The position numbers and the translations under genes are program-made. From positions 1 through 43,885 of the forward strand of contig JALRKE010000003.1 in NCBI GenBank assembly GCA_023254845.1: a stretch of 43,885 nt of DNA, given 5' to 3'. The notes beneath the pieces are model-generated. The model made no database searches. It saw only the letters and a list, made by a program, of their open reading frames with translations, and was not told the DNA's origin. Source of the stretch: Candidatus Nanopelagicaceae bacterium. Lineage in GTDB: Bacteria; Actinomycetota; Actinomycetes; Nanopelagicales; Nanopelagicaceae. Position 1 is the stretch's first letter; every line of letters starts with the position of its first letter. Of this stretch, positions 30,316 to 41,708 are shown piece by piece.

Positions 30316-31098
30316 TCATCTCGTATCCGCGCTCTCTAGAAAACTCCTGATGGTATTTCCAGGATCCGGAGAGCGAACTAGCGCCTCCCCCACAAGAACC
30401 GCATCGGCGCCCGCCTTTCGAGCCCTTCGAATGTCATTGAGGTTGCTGATACCTGATTCAGCGACCTTGATGATTGAACCTGGGATTAGCGGCAGTAATC
30501 GATCAAAGCTTGAGGAATCTACATCCAGAGTTTTCAAATTCCGGGCGTTAACTCCAAGGATTTTCGGTGAAATTCTAAGAGCACGCTCTAGCTCTACCTC
30601 ATCATGAATCTCTACCAATACATCCATGCCGAGTTCTATAGCTAAGGTATGAAAATCCCGTAATTCACTCTCGCTAAGGGCTGCAACGATTAGGAGAACA
30701 AGATCTGCCCCAAAGGCTCGACTCTCTCTAATCAAGTACTCACTCACCATAAAGTCTTTTCGGAGCATCGGAAGATTTACTTCTTTTCTTACCAATGCGA
30801 AATCTTTTAGCGAACCATTAAATCTTCGCTCTTCAGTGAGCACGCTAATTACGGACGCACCACTTTTTTCGTAAATCTGAGCAAGTAAATCGGGCTCTGG
30901 TATCTCAGATAAATTTCCTTTGCTCGGAGATGACCGCTTTATCTCAGCAATCATTGAAAGCTGGCCTCTTCCTAAAACTTCTATCGCGCTCCTTGGTCTA
31001 GGTGCGCCGGCAATACGCTCGTTTAGCTCGCTATCCGAGAGTCGGCGTGACTGTTCATCTAGCCGCACTCCCTCGATGATTGAATCTAAGACGCTCAC
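30316..31098 (-). CDS. trpC: Indole-3-glycerol phosphate synthase
   Basis: [50 protein letters not shown]. Confidence 0.97.
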   Translation of the reverse strand: MSVLDSIIEGVRLDEQSRRLSDSELNERIAGAPRPRSAIEVLGRGQLSMIAEIKRSSPSKGNLSEIPEPDLLAQIYEKSGASVISVLTEERRFNGSLKDFALVRKEVNLPMLRKDFMVSEYLIRESRAFGADLVLLIVAALSESELRDFHTLAIELGMDVLVEIHDEVELERALRISPKILGVNARNLKTLDVDSSSFDRLLPLIPGSIIKVAESGISNLNDIRRARKAGADAVLVGEALVRSPDPGNTIRSFLESADTR

Positions 31099-32588
31099 TT
31101 AAGACTCCGGAGGCTATTAGCTGAGTTGATTGCTCCGAGGACTGCAGCTGCTTTATTCCGACACTCTTCTTCTTCATTTTCCGGAATAGAGTCAGCGACA
31201 ATTCCTGCACCAGCTTGAACATATGCAATTCCATCTTTTATTACCGCTGTACGGATTGCGATACAGGTATCAAGGTTTCCAGTGAAATCGACATATCCAA
31301 TTGCGCCTCCATAAATTCCTCGGCGACATGGTTCCTGGCTCTCGATTATCTCCATCGCACGGGGCTTGGGGGCGCCGGAGAGCGTTCCTGCGGGAAAAAC
31401 CGCATAGAGAGCATCGATAGCCTGACGATTCTTTCCAAGTCTTCCCACTACCGTTGAGACGATGTGCATTACATGGGAGTAGCGCTCCAGTTGCATGAAT
31501 TCGACTACCTTCACAGAGCCAGAGTCACAAACTCTTCCCAAATCATTTCTTCCTAAATCAACTAGCATCAGATGCTCTGCTCGCTCTTTTGGATCGGCAA
31601 GTAGCTCCTCTCCTAGTCGAATATCCTCACCTTGGTCTAGTGAGCGTTTTCTTGTTCCAGCAATCGGATGGACCATTACCTCTCCGTCAGTGACTTTTAC
31701 GAGGGCTTCAGGGCTGGAGCCAACAACTGATAGTCCTTCGACAAAACGAAATAGGTACATATAAGGGCTTGGATTATGTAACCGAAGCATCCGATAAACA
31801 TCATAGGGATCGCTCTTTGACTCTATTTGGAATCGCTGGGAGAGAACTACCTGGAAGGCTTCGCCACGCTTGATCTCTTCCTTTATCTCCTTAACAGCGG
31901 CGACATATTTCTCTGCGCTGGTATGGCGCTGAAAATTAGGAGTCGATTTTTCATCTAGATGTGAGATCTCGCTCTTTAGTGGTTTACCCAGTGCCACTTT
32001 CATTTCTGCTAAGCGGGAGAGCGCAGATTCGTAAGCCTCATCGACCCGTTCATCAGATCCATCCCAATTTATTGCATTCGCTATCAAGGTAACGCTTCCT
32101 TGGAGATGATCATAAATAGCAAGATCCGTGGTGAGCATAAACGCTATCTCGGGAAGATTTAATGGATCTTTAAGTTCACCAGGCAACTTCTCCAATCGCC
32201 GCACCGCGTCATAGCCCATGTAACCAACGAGACCGCTAGTTAATCTCGGTAATCCCTTAATTTGTGGCGCTACTAGATGTGCGCTTGTTATCCGAAGCGC
32301 CTCTAGCGGATCTATGCCACTTGGTGCACCTGCTGGGGGTCTTCCTATCCAAGTTGCTAAGCCACTCTTCTCAGTCAGAGTCGCCTCGCTGTTCACTCCA
32401 ATAAATGAATATCGAGACCAAGCCCCACCATGTTCTGCAGACTCTAATAAGAATGTGTTCTCTCGATGTCCGGCTAATTTAGCGTAGAGCGTTAGCGGTG
32501 TTTCACTATCAGCAAGGAAGCTCTCAGCAACAGGAACAACGTTGTGCGTCTTCGCAAACTCTCGAAACTCTTCTAGCGAAATCGTCAT
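31095..32588 (-). CDS. trpE: Anthranilate synthase component I
   Basis: Chorismate-binding domain GEAFQVVLSQRF...HPIAGTRKRSLDQGED...FPAGTLSGAPKPRAMEII; ATGA overlap with trpC. Confidence 0.95.
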   Translation of the reverse strand: MTISLEEFREFAKTHNVVPVAESFLADSETPLTLYAKLAGHRENTFLLESAEHGGAWSRYSFIGVNSEATLTEKSGLATWIGRPPAGAPSGIDPLEALRITSAHLVAPQIKGLPRLTSGLVGYMGYDAVRRLEKLPGELKDPLNLPEIAFMLTTDLAIYDHLQGSVTLIANAINWDGSDERVDEAYESALSRLAEMKVALGKPLKSEISHLDEKSTPNFQRHTSAEKYVAAVKEIKEEIKRGEAFQVVLSQRFQIESKSDPYDVYRMLRLHNPSPYMYLFRFVEGLSVVGSSPEALVKVTDGEVMVHPIAGTRKRSLDQGEDIRLGEELLADPKERAEHLMLVDLGRNDLGRVCDSGSVKVVEFMQLERYSHVMHIVSTVVGRLGKNRQAIDALYAVFPAGTLSGAPKPRAMEIIESQEPCRRGIYGGAIGYVDFTGNLDTCIAIRTAVIKDGIAYVQAGAGIVADSIPENEEEECRNKAAAVLGAINSANSLRSLK

Positions 32589-32593
32589 AATTC

Positions 32594-32938
32594 TTAAATC
32601 GCACCGAGTTCATTATTAAAGCAGCTAACTTCACCTGTGTGACACGCAGGACCAACACTCTCAACTTTGATAAGGAGTGCATCTTTATCGCAATCCAGCG
32701 CTATTGAAAGAACTTTCTGGTAGTTGCCTGATGTCTCACCCTTGACCCAAATGGCGCTTCGACTTCTACTCCAGAAAGTGGCCTTTCCGGTTTGAAGAGT
32801 TAACTCAAGGGCGGCTCTATTCATCCAGGCAAGCATTAAAACTTGGTTGGTTGAATGATCTTGTAGGACAGCAGCAACAAGATCGTCCTCGCTCTTAAAG
32901 ATCTCGCCTGGATTAATCGAAGTTGAGTTCATGGTCAA
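32594..32938 (-). CDS. hisI: Phosphoribosyl-AMP cyclohydrolase
   Basis: [55 protein letters not shown]. Confidence 0.96.
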   Translation of the reverse strand: MTMNSTSINPGEIFKSEDDLVAAVLQDHSTNQVLMLAWMNRAALELTLQTGKATFWSRSRSAIWVKGETSGNYQKVLSIALDCDKDALLIKVESVGPACHTGEVSCFNNELGAI

Positions 32939-33717
32939 TTCTTGCCTAACTTGGAGCTCTCTCGCACAACATATCCGGCGCCTTTGAGCGCATCTTTAAT
33001 CTGCGAAATTCGATAGATGCCGAAATGAAAGACGCTCGCAGCAAGGAGCGCGTCAGCTCCGTCAGCAAGCGCGCGAGCGAAGTCTTTTATGTCGCCAGCA
33101 CCGCCACTTGCAATCAGAGGCGTATCGCAAATATCACGAACTCTTCTAATCATCTCTAGGTCATAGCCCGAGCGAGTTCCGTCTCTGTCCATTGAGTTTA
33201 AAAGTATCTCTCCGACCCCCCGTGAAGTTGCGCTCTCAATCCAATCGAGCGCGTCTAAACCGGCGCTCTCTCTCCCGCCATGGGTTGTAACTTCGAAACC
33301 TGACTTAGTGCGCGCACGTCTTGCATCTACTGATAGGACAAGAACTTGAGTACCGAATCGATCAACAATCTCTGAAATGAGTTCTGGGTTCCTTATCGCG
33401 GCGGTATTTATGGAAATTTTGTCGGCGCCCGCTCTCAGTAACTGATTAACATCTTCGGCAGATGAGATACCGCCTCCGACTGTAAGTGGGATAAATACTT
33501 GTTCTGCTGTGCGACGAAGAACATCAAGGGTTGTTCCTCTACCTTCGGCGCTAGCGGTGATATCTAGGAAGGTAATTTCATCTGCGCCCTCACTTGCATA
33601 AATTGCGGCCATCTCTACTGGATCACCGGCATCCTTTAAATCAATGAATTTAATTCCTTTAACGACTCTCCCATTAGCTACATCGAGGCAGGGAATGATT
33701 CTCGTTGCAAGACTCAT
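32935..33717 (-). CDS. hisF: Imidazole glycerol phosphate synthase subunit HisF
   Basis: [42 protein letters not shown]. Confidence 0.97.
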   Translation of the reverse strand: MSLATRIIPCLDVANGRVVKGIKFIDLKDAGDPVEMAAIYASEGADEITFLDITASAEGRGTTLDVLRRTAEQVFIPLTVGGGISSAEDVNQLLRAGADKISINTAAIRNPELISEIVDRFGTQVLVLSVDARRARTKSGFEVTTHGGRESAGLDALDWIESATSRGVGEILLNSMDRDGTRSGYDLEMIRRVRDICDTPLIASGGAGDIKDFARALADGADALLAASVFHFGIYRISQIKDALKGAGYVVRESSKLGKN

Positions 33718-34436
33718 TGAATTACCCTCAGCGCATCTTCCAAAGTGAAAGCTCCGGCATAGAGAGCCTTACCGACGATTGCGCCTTCAATCCCCACATC
33801 AACTAGTTCACGGAGTTTGATCAAATCATCCAGGGAGGAGATGCCTCCTGATGCTATTACCGGCTGATTTGTCATCTCGCATACGCTTCTTAGCAGCTCG
33901 ACATTTGGCCCTTGCAGAGTGCCATCTTTATTTACATCGGTAACTACGTAGCGAGCGCAACCTTCGCCATCAAGGCGGGCGAGAGTCTCGAATAAGTCGC
34001 CACCTTCTTTTGTCCAACCGCGCGCAGCCAGTGTTCTACCGCGGACATCCAGTCCCACCGCGATGCGCTCACCATATTTTGCAATTACCGAAGCAGTCCA
34101 TTCTGGGCTCTCAAGCGCAGCAGTTCCAAGATTTATGCGCTCGCAGCCAGTGTCCAACGCTTTCACTAGCGATGATTCATCTCTAATTCCACCGGAGAGC
34201 TCCACCTTTAATTGAAGTTTTGAGATGACATCACGAAGCAGTTCATGATTACTGCCCGTGCCAAATGCCGCATCAAGATCGACTAAGTGAATCCACTCGG
34301 CGCCCGCATCTTGGAAAGCTAGGGCTGCTTCGAGTGGTGAACCGTATTGGGTTTCAGCGCTCAACTCACCTCGTACCAAGCGAACTGCTTTGCCGCCTCG
34401 TACATCCACCGCAGGTAGCAGTACCAACTTTTTCAT
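33714..34436 (-). CDS. priA: Phosphoribosyl isomerase A (HisA/PriA), probably bifunctional HisA/TrpF; start likely ATG 34436
   Basis: [19 protein letters not shown]; PriA-type [14 protein letters not shown] with the RGW motif; ATGA overlap with hisH; no trpF in the trp cluster. Confidence 0.93.
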   Translation of the reverse strand: MKKLVLLPAVDVRGGKAVRLVRGELSAETQYGSPLEAALAFQDAGAEWIHLVDLDAAFGTGSNHELLRDVISKLQLKVELSGGIRDESSLVKALDTGCERINLGTAALESPEWTASVIAKYGERIAVGLDVRGRTLAARGWTKEGGDLFETLARLDGEGCARYVVTDVNKDGTLQGPNVELLRSVCEMTNQPVIASGGISSLDDLIKLRELVDVGIEGAIVGKALYAGAFTLEDALRVIQ

Positions 34437-35041
34437 AGAACTTCCGCCCAATTCTTTAGAAGTTGGAGCCCAACATCGCCGCTTTTTTCCGGATGGAATT
34501 GGACAGCGCTTATGGGACCCAGCTCAACGGCAGCTATGAAATCTTCGCCGTAGTTTGAGATTGCAGATTTGGCATCGCCGGTTACTTCCCTTGCCGCATA
34601 TGAGTGCACAAAATAGAACCGCTCAGCATTTATGCCTTTTAGTATTCGTAGTTGTGCGATTTCAGTCACTTCATTCCAACCAATGTGCGGAAGTATTGGC
34701 GCAGCTAACTTATTTACTTTGTTCGGGAGGATTGCTAAGCCTTCCTCGTTTGATTCCTCACTTCCGGCAAAGAGAACTTGCATACCGACGCATATTCCAA
34801 GAATTGGTCGGTCTGATTTGAAGCGAGCGCGAATCACTTCATCACCACGAACAGCACGGAGTTGATTCATGCAACTTCCAAAGGCGCCCACTCCAGGAAC
34901 AACTAATCCTGAGGATTCCCAAGCTCTTTCGAAATCTGAAGTTACTTCTACTTCCAATCCAACTCGCTCGAGTGCACGCTGAGCGGAACGAATATTTCCC
35001 GACCCATAATCGAGAATAGAGATTGCGTTACGTTCCTTCAT
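34433..35041 (-). CDS. hisH: Imidazole glycerol phosphate synthase subunit HisH; start likely ATG 35041 rather than 35110
   Basis: [22 protein letters not shown]; glutaminase nucleophile [22 protein letters not shown]. Confidence 0.95.
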   Translation of the reverse strand: MKERNAISILDYGSGNIRSAQRALERVGLEVEVTSDFERAWESSGLVVPGVGAFGSCMNQLRAVRGDEVIRARFKSDRPILGICVGMQVLFAGSEESNEEGLAILPNKVNKLAAPILPHIGWNEVTEIAQLRILKGINAERFYFVHSYAAREVTGDAKSAISNYGEDFIAAVELGPISAVQFHPEKSGDVGLQLLKNWAEVL

Positions 35042-35051
35042 CTCCGTCCCA

Positions 35052-35639
35052 TCAGAGGACGCCTTTAGTTGAGGGGACTCCTGAAACCCTTGGATCAAGC
35101 GTGACGGCATCGCGCAACGCTCTAGCTACCGCTTTAAATTGCGCTTCGAATACATGGTGTGCATTTCTTCCTTCAATAACCCGGATGTGAAGAGCAATCC
35201 GCGCTTCTGCAACAAAGGATTCCCAGATGTGTTTGCCCAAAGTAGTATCGAAAGTTCCAATCAACTCCACAATTTCAGGTTGCCTATGAACTAAATATGG
35301 GCGACCGGAAAGGTCGACCGCTGCTTGAACGATTACCTCGTCTAATGGAACCAGCGCATCCCCAAAGCGACGAATTCCAGATTTATCACCCAACGCCTCA
35401 CGTAGCGCCTGACCAACGGCAAGTGAGGTGTCTTCTACGGTGTGGTGTGAATCAACTTCAACATCTCCACTTGTCTTAACACTTAGATCAAAGCCAGCAT
35501 GCTTGCCGAGTTGGGAGAGCATGTGATCAAAGAATGGAACTCCGGTGTCGACTTCAATCTTTCCCGTTCCATCTAGATTTAACTCGACTTTGACTTGCGA
35601 CTCTTTCGTGGAGCGCTCCACCTTTGAAATTCTCGCCAT
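35052..35639 (-). CDS. hisB: Imidazoleglycerol-phosphate dehydratase
   Basis: [55 protein letters not shown]. Confidence 0.97.
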   Translation of the reverse strand: MARISKVERSTKESQVKVELNLDGTGKIEVDTGVPFFDHMLSQLGKHAGFDLSVKTSGDVEVDSHHTVEDTSLAVGQALREALGDKSGIRRFGDALVPLDEVIVQAAVDLSGRPYLVHRQPEIVELIGTFDTTLGKHIWESFVAEARIALHIRVIEGRNAHHVFEAQFKAVARALRDAVTLDPRVSGVPSTKGVL

Positions 35640-35646
35640 GTTCTGA

Positions 35647-36783
35647 TTATCCCCTAACCTCTGGATTGTTATCTTGCCTTTTTACTCCGCGACTCTCTGT
35701 TATTTCTCTTAATGCATCTAGAAAGGCTCGGTTCTCGGCACGAGTTCCGATAGTCACGCGCAAATGCCCAGCTATTCCCACATCCCGAACCAAGACGCCC
35801 CGGTTTAATAACTCTTCCCAGAGCATTGCAGAAGAATCAATAAAACCAGAGAAGAGTAAGAAGTTCGCCTCACTTGGATAGCTCTTCAATCCCATTGAGT
35901 TAATCTCTTTAGCAACCTCTTCGCGCGCTTCTCGCAACCGCTCGACATCTTTCCTTAGCGAATTCTGCTTCGAAATGGCAGCCAGAGCAGCCGCTTGAGT
36001 CAAGGCGCTCAAGTGATAAGGAAGTCGAACTAATTGAAGTGCCTCGATAACTTTTGGGTCGGCAACCAGATAGCCAAGCCGGGCGCCGGCAAAAGCAAAG
36101 GCCTTGCTCATAGTCTTTGAGACTAAGACATTTGGATGGCGTTTGATCAGAGTTATAGCCGATGGATTCTTTGAGAACTCTCCGTAGGCCTCATCTACGA
36201 CGACTAGACCTTGCCGGGACGCTGTTGCAGTTGCAACCTTTGAGATCAACTCAAGTGAAGTTGAGGTACCCGTTGGATTATTAGGAGTAGTAATGAAGAT
36301 GATTTTTGATTCGGTAGCGTCAATAGCTTTCTCAATCTGTGGATCACCAATTTCAAAATTCTTATCCCTAGGAATTGAAAACCAATTCTTACCCACTACT
36401 TTTGAGATGAGTGGATGCATGGAGTATGAAGGTTCAAATCCAAGCGCTCCTCCTTCGAAAGCCAGGAGGATGGTCTGGATAATTTCATTACTTCCATTTG
36501 CTGCCCAGATCGAAGCAGGGTCTACATCGGTGCCGTGAGAGACGTTGATGGAATTGGCAAGCGCTTCGCGCAGAGCTATTGAATCTCTATCTGGATAGCG
36601 ATTCAAAACTTTTAGAGAGCGCGAAATCTCATCTAAAAGAGCGCGTTGTAAATCATCACTTAAGTTGTAGGGGTTTTCATTTGTATTTAGTCGAACCGGA
36701 ACTTCTATTTGTGGCGCTCCATATGGCGATAGCTCACTTAAATCTTCGCGAAGCGGTAGCCAAGATGGCCAGTTTGGATTCAT
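35647..36783 (-). CDS. hisC: Histidinol-phosphate aminotransferase
   Basis: [52 protein letters not shown]. Confidence 0.96.
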   Translation of the reverse strand: MNPNWPSWLPLREDLSELSPYGAPQIEVPVRLNTNENPYNLSDDLQRALLDEISRSLKVLNRYPDRDSIALREALANSINVSHGTDVDPASIWAANGSNEIIQTILLAFEGGALGFEPSYSMHPLISKVVGKNWFSIPRDKNFEIGDPQIEKAIDATESKIIFITTPNNPTGTSTSLELISKVATATASRQGLVVVDEAYGEFSKNPSAITLIKRHPNVLVSKTMSKAFAFAGARLGYLVADPKVIEALQLVRLPYHLSALTQAAALAAISKQNSLRKDVERLREAREEVAKEINSMGLKSYPSEANFLLFSGFIDSSAMLWEELLNRGVLVRDVGIAGHLRVTIGTRAENRAFLDALREITESRGVKRQDNNPEVRG

Positions 36784-38117
36784 GATTCAAACCGCGCCTT
36801 TATCGCTTCGCCATGTGCGGGTAAATCCTCTGCTTCAGCAAAAGCCACGACGCTAGTGGCAATTTCACGGAAGGCTCGCTCGTTGTAATTTATGAAGTGG
36901 AGGCCACGTAGGAAAGTTTGCACAGATAGTCCGCTGGAGTGACACGCGCACCCACCGGTCGGAAGCACGTGATTTGATCCGGCCAAGTAATCACCTAGTG
37001 AAACCGGAGAGTACCTTCCCAGGAAGACTGCTCCAGCATTTCTAATCTTCTTACTTGCGTTTACTGGATCACTCACTAACAACTCGAGATGTTCAGCGGC
37101 GTATGCATTTGCAACATCTAGCGCCTGATCCAAGTCATCGACAAGAACAATCGCTGATTGTTCCCCTCTTAAGGCTTCAGAGATTCGTTGATTATGTCGG
37201 GTTCGCTTTACTCGAATCCCCAGTTCTCTAAGCACTTCATCTTTGAGTTGCGGTGAGTCGGTAATCAAGATGGCCGCGGCAATAGTGTCGTGTTCAGCTT
37301 GGCTGATTAAATCCGCCGCAACTTCTCCCGCTACTGCAGTTGAGTCAGCAACTATGGCGATCTCAGTTGGACCTGCTTCCGAATCTATTCCAACTAATCC
37401 GCGCAGCGCTCGCTTAGCAGCAGCTACATAAATGTTTCCTGGCCCGGTAACAATGTCTACCGGTTCGCTAATTACCGCGCCAGAAGAATTCTTAATCCCC
37501 AAAGCAAGCGCTGCGATTGCTTGTGCGCCGCCAATCGCGTAAATCTCATCAACGCCAAGTAAGGCACAGGTTGCAAGGACTAGATCGTTTGGCCAGCCAT
37601 CATTGTCCTTCTGTGGCGGGGATGCGAGAGCAATACTTTTAACGCCAGCTAATTGGGCTGGCAGTACATTCATTACAACTGAGCTTGGGTAGATAGCGCG
37701 ACCAGCGGGGACATATAGGCCTACACGATCTACTGGGATCCATCGCTCTTCTACTTCTCCGCCATCTACAACTCGGACCGTTGATTCCCCTCGGGTCTGT
37801 GCTTTATGGACAATCCGAACTCGTCGAATCGATTCCTCAATAACCGCTCTTAGCTTAGGGTCGAGTTCATTTAGCGCTTCTTCGATCTTTGCCTTAGGAA
37901 CTCTGATTTCGGCTGGTCTAATGCCATCAAAACGTTCTGAGAGCTTCAGTAAGGAATTTACATCACCGTATCTAACTTCATCGATGATTGGTTCTACTTG
38001 GGCCAGGGCCGCTTTTACATCCAGTAGCGCTCTCGGAAGTTTCGACTGGTATCCGCTCTTAGATAGGCGCTGGCCACGGAGGTCTAACGTTCTAATTAGA
38101 GGATCGGCTGAATTCAC
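36780..38117 (-). CDS. hisD: Histidinol dehydrogenase
   Basis: VDRVGLYVPAGRAIYPSSVVMNVLPA; VDIVTGPGNIYVAAAKRAL; SLGDYLAGSNHVLPTGG. Confidence 0.97.
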   Translation of the reverse strand: MNSADPLIRTLDLRGQRLSKSGYQSKLPRALLDVKAALAQVEPIIDEVRYGDVNSLLKLSERFDGIRPAEIRVPKAKIEEALNELDPKLRAVIEESIRRVRIVHKAQTRGESTVRVVDGGEVEERWIPVDRVGLYVPAGRAIYPSSVVMNVLPAQLAGVKSIALASPPQKDNDGWPNDLVLATCALLGVDEIYAIGGAQAIAALALGIKNSSGAVISEPVDIVTGPGNIYVAAAKRALRGLVGIDSEAGPTEIAIVADSTAVAGEVAADLISQAEHDTIAAAILITDSPQLKDEVLRELGIRVKRTRHNQRISEALRGEQSAIVLVDDLDQALDVANAYAAEHLELLVSDPVNASKKIRNAGAVFLGRYSPVSLGDYLAGSNHVLPTGGCACHSSGLSVQTFLRGLHFINYNERAFREIATSVVAFAEAEDLPAHGEAIKARFES

Positions 38118-38167
38118 TACCCCATTCTAGATAAAGAGGTATTAACTCGCGCTCCGGTTTATAAGTG

Positions 38168-41100
38168 CTAAACGAGGCAATCTGGACCCAATATTGACTT
38201 CAAATCTGCGCTTAGGCTTGGTGAAGCAGTTATTTTCAAACCGTCATCTAATCTAAAGGTCGTATCTTTTGCGCCCCCTTCAATCCGAAGGTGAACTTCT
38301 CTAGTGCCGGGATGTGAACGGAGAATCTCTTTCATTCGATCAACTAATGGCGGAGTGCAACGTTCGGCTTCAAGGCGAATTACAAAGGGTCCGATTGGGG
38401 CTTGGTTGACATCGGGAATTGAGAGATCGAGAGCAGTAAATCTCGGAGTCTCCTCACGTTTATCAACTCGTCCACGAATTGTGACGATGCGATCCTCTAT
38501 GAGATTTAACGCGTGCTGTTGATAGGAATTAGAGAAGAAAAGGACATCAATTGCGCCCTCAAGATCTTCAACCGTCACTATCGCCCAATTTGAGCCTTGT
38601 CGGCTAACTTTTCGCTGGACGCTAGTTATCAAGCCGGCAATTGTGAAGATACTTTCATGCGCAACTTGTTCGTCGTATATCTGTGAGACTGGAACATCGC
38701 GAACGCTCTTCAATACATGTTCGACCCCTAGTAACGGATGATCCGATACGTATAGACCGAGCATTTCACGTTCATAGGAAAGTGCTAAGGATTTTTCCCA
38801 TTCATCTGCTGGGATATCCAGTACAACGCCGGAAATCACACCCTGTGACTCATTTCCACCAAATAAGTCAAATTGTCCGATGGATTCTGCCCGCTTAGTT
38901 TCAGAGATCGCTTCGATTGCCTCAAGGTGGACCGCCATAAGTCCTTTTCGAGTATTCCCTAGCGAATCAAATGCACCTGCTTTGATGAGCGATTCAATCG
39001 TTTTCTTATTGCAAACGACCGCATCTACCTTTGCTAAGAAGTCACCGAAGGATGTGTATCTACCTTTGGCGCTCCTATTCTTCACAACTGAGGCAACAAC
39101 ATTTTCCCCAACATTACGGATGGCTGCCAGGCCAAAGCGGATATCTTTACCACGAGGCGTGTATTCAGAATCAGATTCATTTACATCGGGCGGAAGAACT
39201 TTGATTCCCATTCTTCGACACTCATTCAGGTAGAGCGCAGACTTATCTTTATCATCCTTAACGCTCGATAAGAGGGCTGCCATGTATTCAGTTGGGTAAT
39301 TAGCCTTTAGATAGGCAGTCCAGAATGAAACAACTCCATATCCCGCGCTATGGGCACGGTTGAATGCGTAGTCAGAGAACGGAATTAGCGTCTTCCAAAG
39401 TTCTTCGATAGCAGAGTTTGAGAAACTATTCTTCTTCATTCCCGCTTCGAAGTGAACATATTCCTTATCGAGAATCTCCTTGTTCTTCTTACCCATTGCC
39501 TTTCGCAGTAAGTCTGCGCGGGCGAGTGAGAAACCAGCAACTTTCTGGGCAATCGCCATGACTTGTTCTTGATACACAATCAATCCATAAGTGTCATCAA
39601 GGATCTCTTTCAGAGGTTCGGATAGCTCTGGGTGAATTGGTTCAATCCGTTTACGTTTATTCTTGCGGTCTGCATAATCATTATGAGCATTAACGCCCAT
39701 CGGACCAGGGCGATAGAGAGCAATAACAGCAGAGATGTCTTCAAAAGAATCCGGGTTCATCGAGCGAAGCAGCGCTCGAATGGGTGCGCTATCAAGTTGG
39801 AATACGCCTAGAGTCTCTCCGCGAGCCAAAAGCTCAAATGTCTTCTTATCAGCTAGCTCTAGCTCCTCTAGAACTACTCGCTCATTTCTATTCTTTTCGA
39901 TATTTAACAAACAGTCATCGAGAACGGAGAGATTGCGCAGACCTAGAAAGTCCATCTTCAGTAGCCCGGTGGATTCGCAGGCAATCATGTCGAATTGAGT
40001 TATCACCGCTCCATCAGCTTCGCGTCGCTGGATTGGGATTACATCCAAGAGCGGATCACGACTTAAGATCACCCCAGCTGCATGTACGCTCCATTGGCGT
40101 TTTAGTCCCTCTAAGCCACGGGCGGTATCAACAATTGCTTTTGCCTCTTGGTCCTCTTCATAAATATTGCGAAACTCCTGTGCTTCTTGGAATCGCTCAT
40201 GGCCCTTATCGAATACCCCACTTAGCGAGATGTCCTTCCCCATGATTGCTGGGGGAAGCGCTTTAGTTAGACGATCCCCGATTGCAAAGGGGTAACCCAA
40301 AACTCTGCTGGCATCTTTAATGGATTGCTTTGACTTGATCGTGTTGTAAGTGATGATCTGAGCGACTCGATCTTCACCATATTTATCTATGGCGTAGCGG
40401 ATCATCTCACCGCGCCTTCTTTCATCGAAATCAAGATCGATATCGGGCATCGAAATACGATCCGGATTTAAGAAACGCTCAAAGAGGAGACCATGCTTGA
40501 TTGGATCCAGGGCGGTGATTCCCAAGCAATAAGAAACCAATGATCCAGCTGCCGAACCGCGACCTGGGCCAACGCGAATACCAACAGATTTTGCATGAGC
40601 AACTAAATCGGCAACGACCAAGAAGTAACCAGCAAAACCCATCTTGGTCATAACGCCAAGTTCATAATCAAGTCGATCTTGATGTTCTTTACTTGCTCCT
40701 TCTGGGAACTTATTCGAAAGTCCAACCTTGGATTGTTTAATCAACCACGAGTTTTCATCTTCGCCCTCTGGGACTGGGAATTTGGGAAGTAAATTTTCAT
40801 TCTCGCGGAGCGTTACATTGCACCGTTCGGCTATTAATAGCGTGTTATCGCAGGCTTCTTCTAGATCTTTGAAGAGACGGCGCATCGTAGCGGCGTCTTT
40901 TAAGTAAAACTCTTCGCTGTCAAACTTAAACCGCTTCGGATCAGAGAGAGTGGTTCCGGATTGAACAGCAAGAAGTGCCGCATGGTGCTTTGCATCTTCA
41001 GCAAAGGTGTAATGAAGATCGTTTGTGGCAAGAAGTGGCAATCCCAATTCTTTGGCAAGGCGAAGTAGATCGGATTTAACCCGGTTTTCAATCTCAAGGT

Positions 41101-41671
41101 CATGATCCATTAGCTCGATATAGAAATTGTCCGGGCCAAAGATCTCGCGATATGTGGCGGCGGCGCTCCGTGCCTCTTCGTATGCGCCCATTCGAAGTCG
41201 AGTCTGAATCTCTCCTGCAACGCATCCTGAGGTAGCAATTAATCCTGAAGAATACTTGGTGAGAAGTTCACGATCCATTCTCGGTTTGTAATAAAAGCCT
41301 TCTAGTGAAGCTAGCGATGCCAACTTAAATAAATTAGATAGACCTTCGTTGTTCTCGGCAAGAATTGTCATATGGGTGTAGGCGCCACCGGCTGAGACAT
41401 CATCCTCGCCACCTTCGGCCCACTTCACGCGCCGCTTATCAAGTCGAGATTCTGGAGCTACATACGCTTCAATCCCAATAATCGGCTTTACGCCGGCTGC
41501 TTTCATCGACTTATAGAAGTCAAAGGCGCCAAAGACATGGCCGTGATCGGTAATTGCGATAGCGGGGCTACCTTGCCGCGCAACTTCTGCTGCGAGCTGA
41601 TCTATCCGTGCTGCGCCATCGAGCATGGAGTACTCGGTATGCACATGAAGGTGTACAAAGTCTCTGCTCAC
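38168..41671 (-). CDS. dnaE: DNA polymerase III subunit alpha
   Basis: PHP domain FVHLHVHTEYSMLDGAARI; VGPGRGSAAGSLVSYCLGIT; PDIDLDFDERRRGEMI. Confidence 0.98.
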   Translation of the reverse strand: MSRDFVHLHVHTEYSMLDGAARIDQLAAEVARQGSPAIAITDHGHVFGAFDFYKSMKAAGVKPIIGIEAYVAPESRLDKRRVKWAEGGEDDVSAGGAYTHMTILAENNEGLSNLFKLASLASLEGFYYKPRMDRELLTKYSSGLIATSGCVAGEIQTRLRMGAYEEARSAAATYREIFGPDNFYIELMDHDLEIENRVKSDLLRLAKELGLPLLATNDLHYTFAEDAKHHAALLAVQSGTTLSDPKRFKFDSEEFYLKDAATMRRLFKDLEEACDNTLLIAERCNVTLRENENLLPKFPVPEGEDENSWLIKQSKVGLSNKFPEGASKEHQDRLDYELGVMTKMGFAGYFLVVADLVAHAKSVGIRVGPGRGSAAGSLVSYCLGITALDPIKHGLLFERFLNPDRISMPDIDLDFDERRRGEMIRYAIDKYGEDRVAQIITYNTIKSKQSIKDASRVLGYPFAIGDRLTKALPPAIMGKDISLSGVFDKGHERFQEAQEFRNIYEEDQEAKAIVDTARGLEGLKRQWSVHAAGVILSRDPLLDVIPIQRREADGAVITQFDMIACESTGLLKMDFLGLRNLSVLDDCLLNIEKNRNERVVLEELELADKKTFELLARGETLGVFQLDSAPIRALLRSMNPDSFEDISAVIALYRPGPMGVNAHNDYADRKNKRKRIEPIHPELSEPLKEILDDTYGLIVYQEQVMAIAQKVAGFSLARADLLRKAMGKKNKEILDKEYVHFEAGMKKNSFSNSAIEELWKTLIPFSDYAFNRAHSAGYGVVSFWTAYLKANYPTEYMAALLSSVKDDKDKSALYLNECRRMGIKVLPPDVNESDSEYTPRGKDIRFGLAAIRNVGENVVASVVKNRSAKGRYTSFGDFLAKVDAVVCNKKTIESLIKAGAFDSLGNTRKGLMAVHLEAIEAISETKRAESIGQFDLFGGNESQGVISGVVLDIPADEWEKSLALSYEREMLGLYVSDHPLLGVEHVLKSVRDVPVSQIYDEQVAHESIFTIAGLITSVQRKVSRQGSNWAIVTVEDLEGAIDVLFFSNSYQQHALNLIEDRIVTIRGRVDKREETPRFTALDLSIPDVNQAPIGPFVIRLEAERCTPPLVDRMKEILRSHPGTREVHLRIEGGAKDTTFRLDDGLKITASPSLSADLKSILGPDCLV

Positions 41672-41708
41672 GGGCGGTGAGATTACTCCCCTGCTACGAC
41701 TAACGGGG

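Noticed and set aside
35042-35110. N-terminally extended HisH ([10 protein letters not shown]...)
   Set aside because: Extension overlaps the hisB 3' end; [15 protein letters not shown] at 35041 matches the expected HisH start.
39784-40245. 153-aa plus-strand ORF opposite dnaE
   Set aside because: Shadow of dnaE; composition typical of a mirrored frame.
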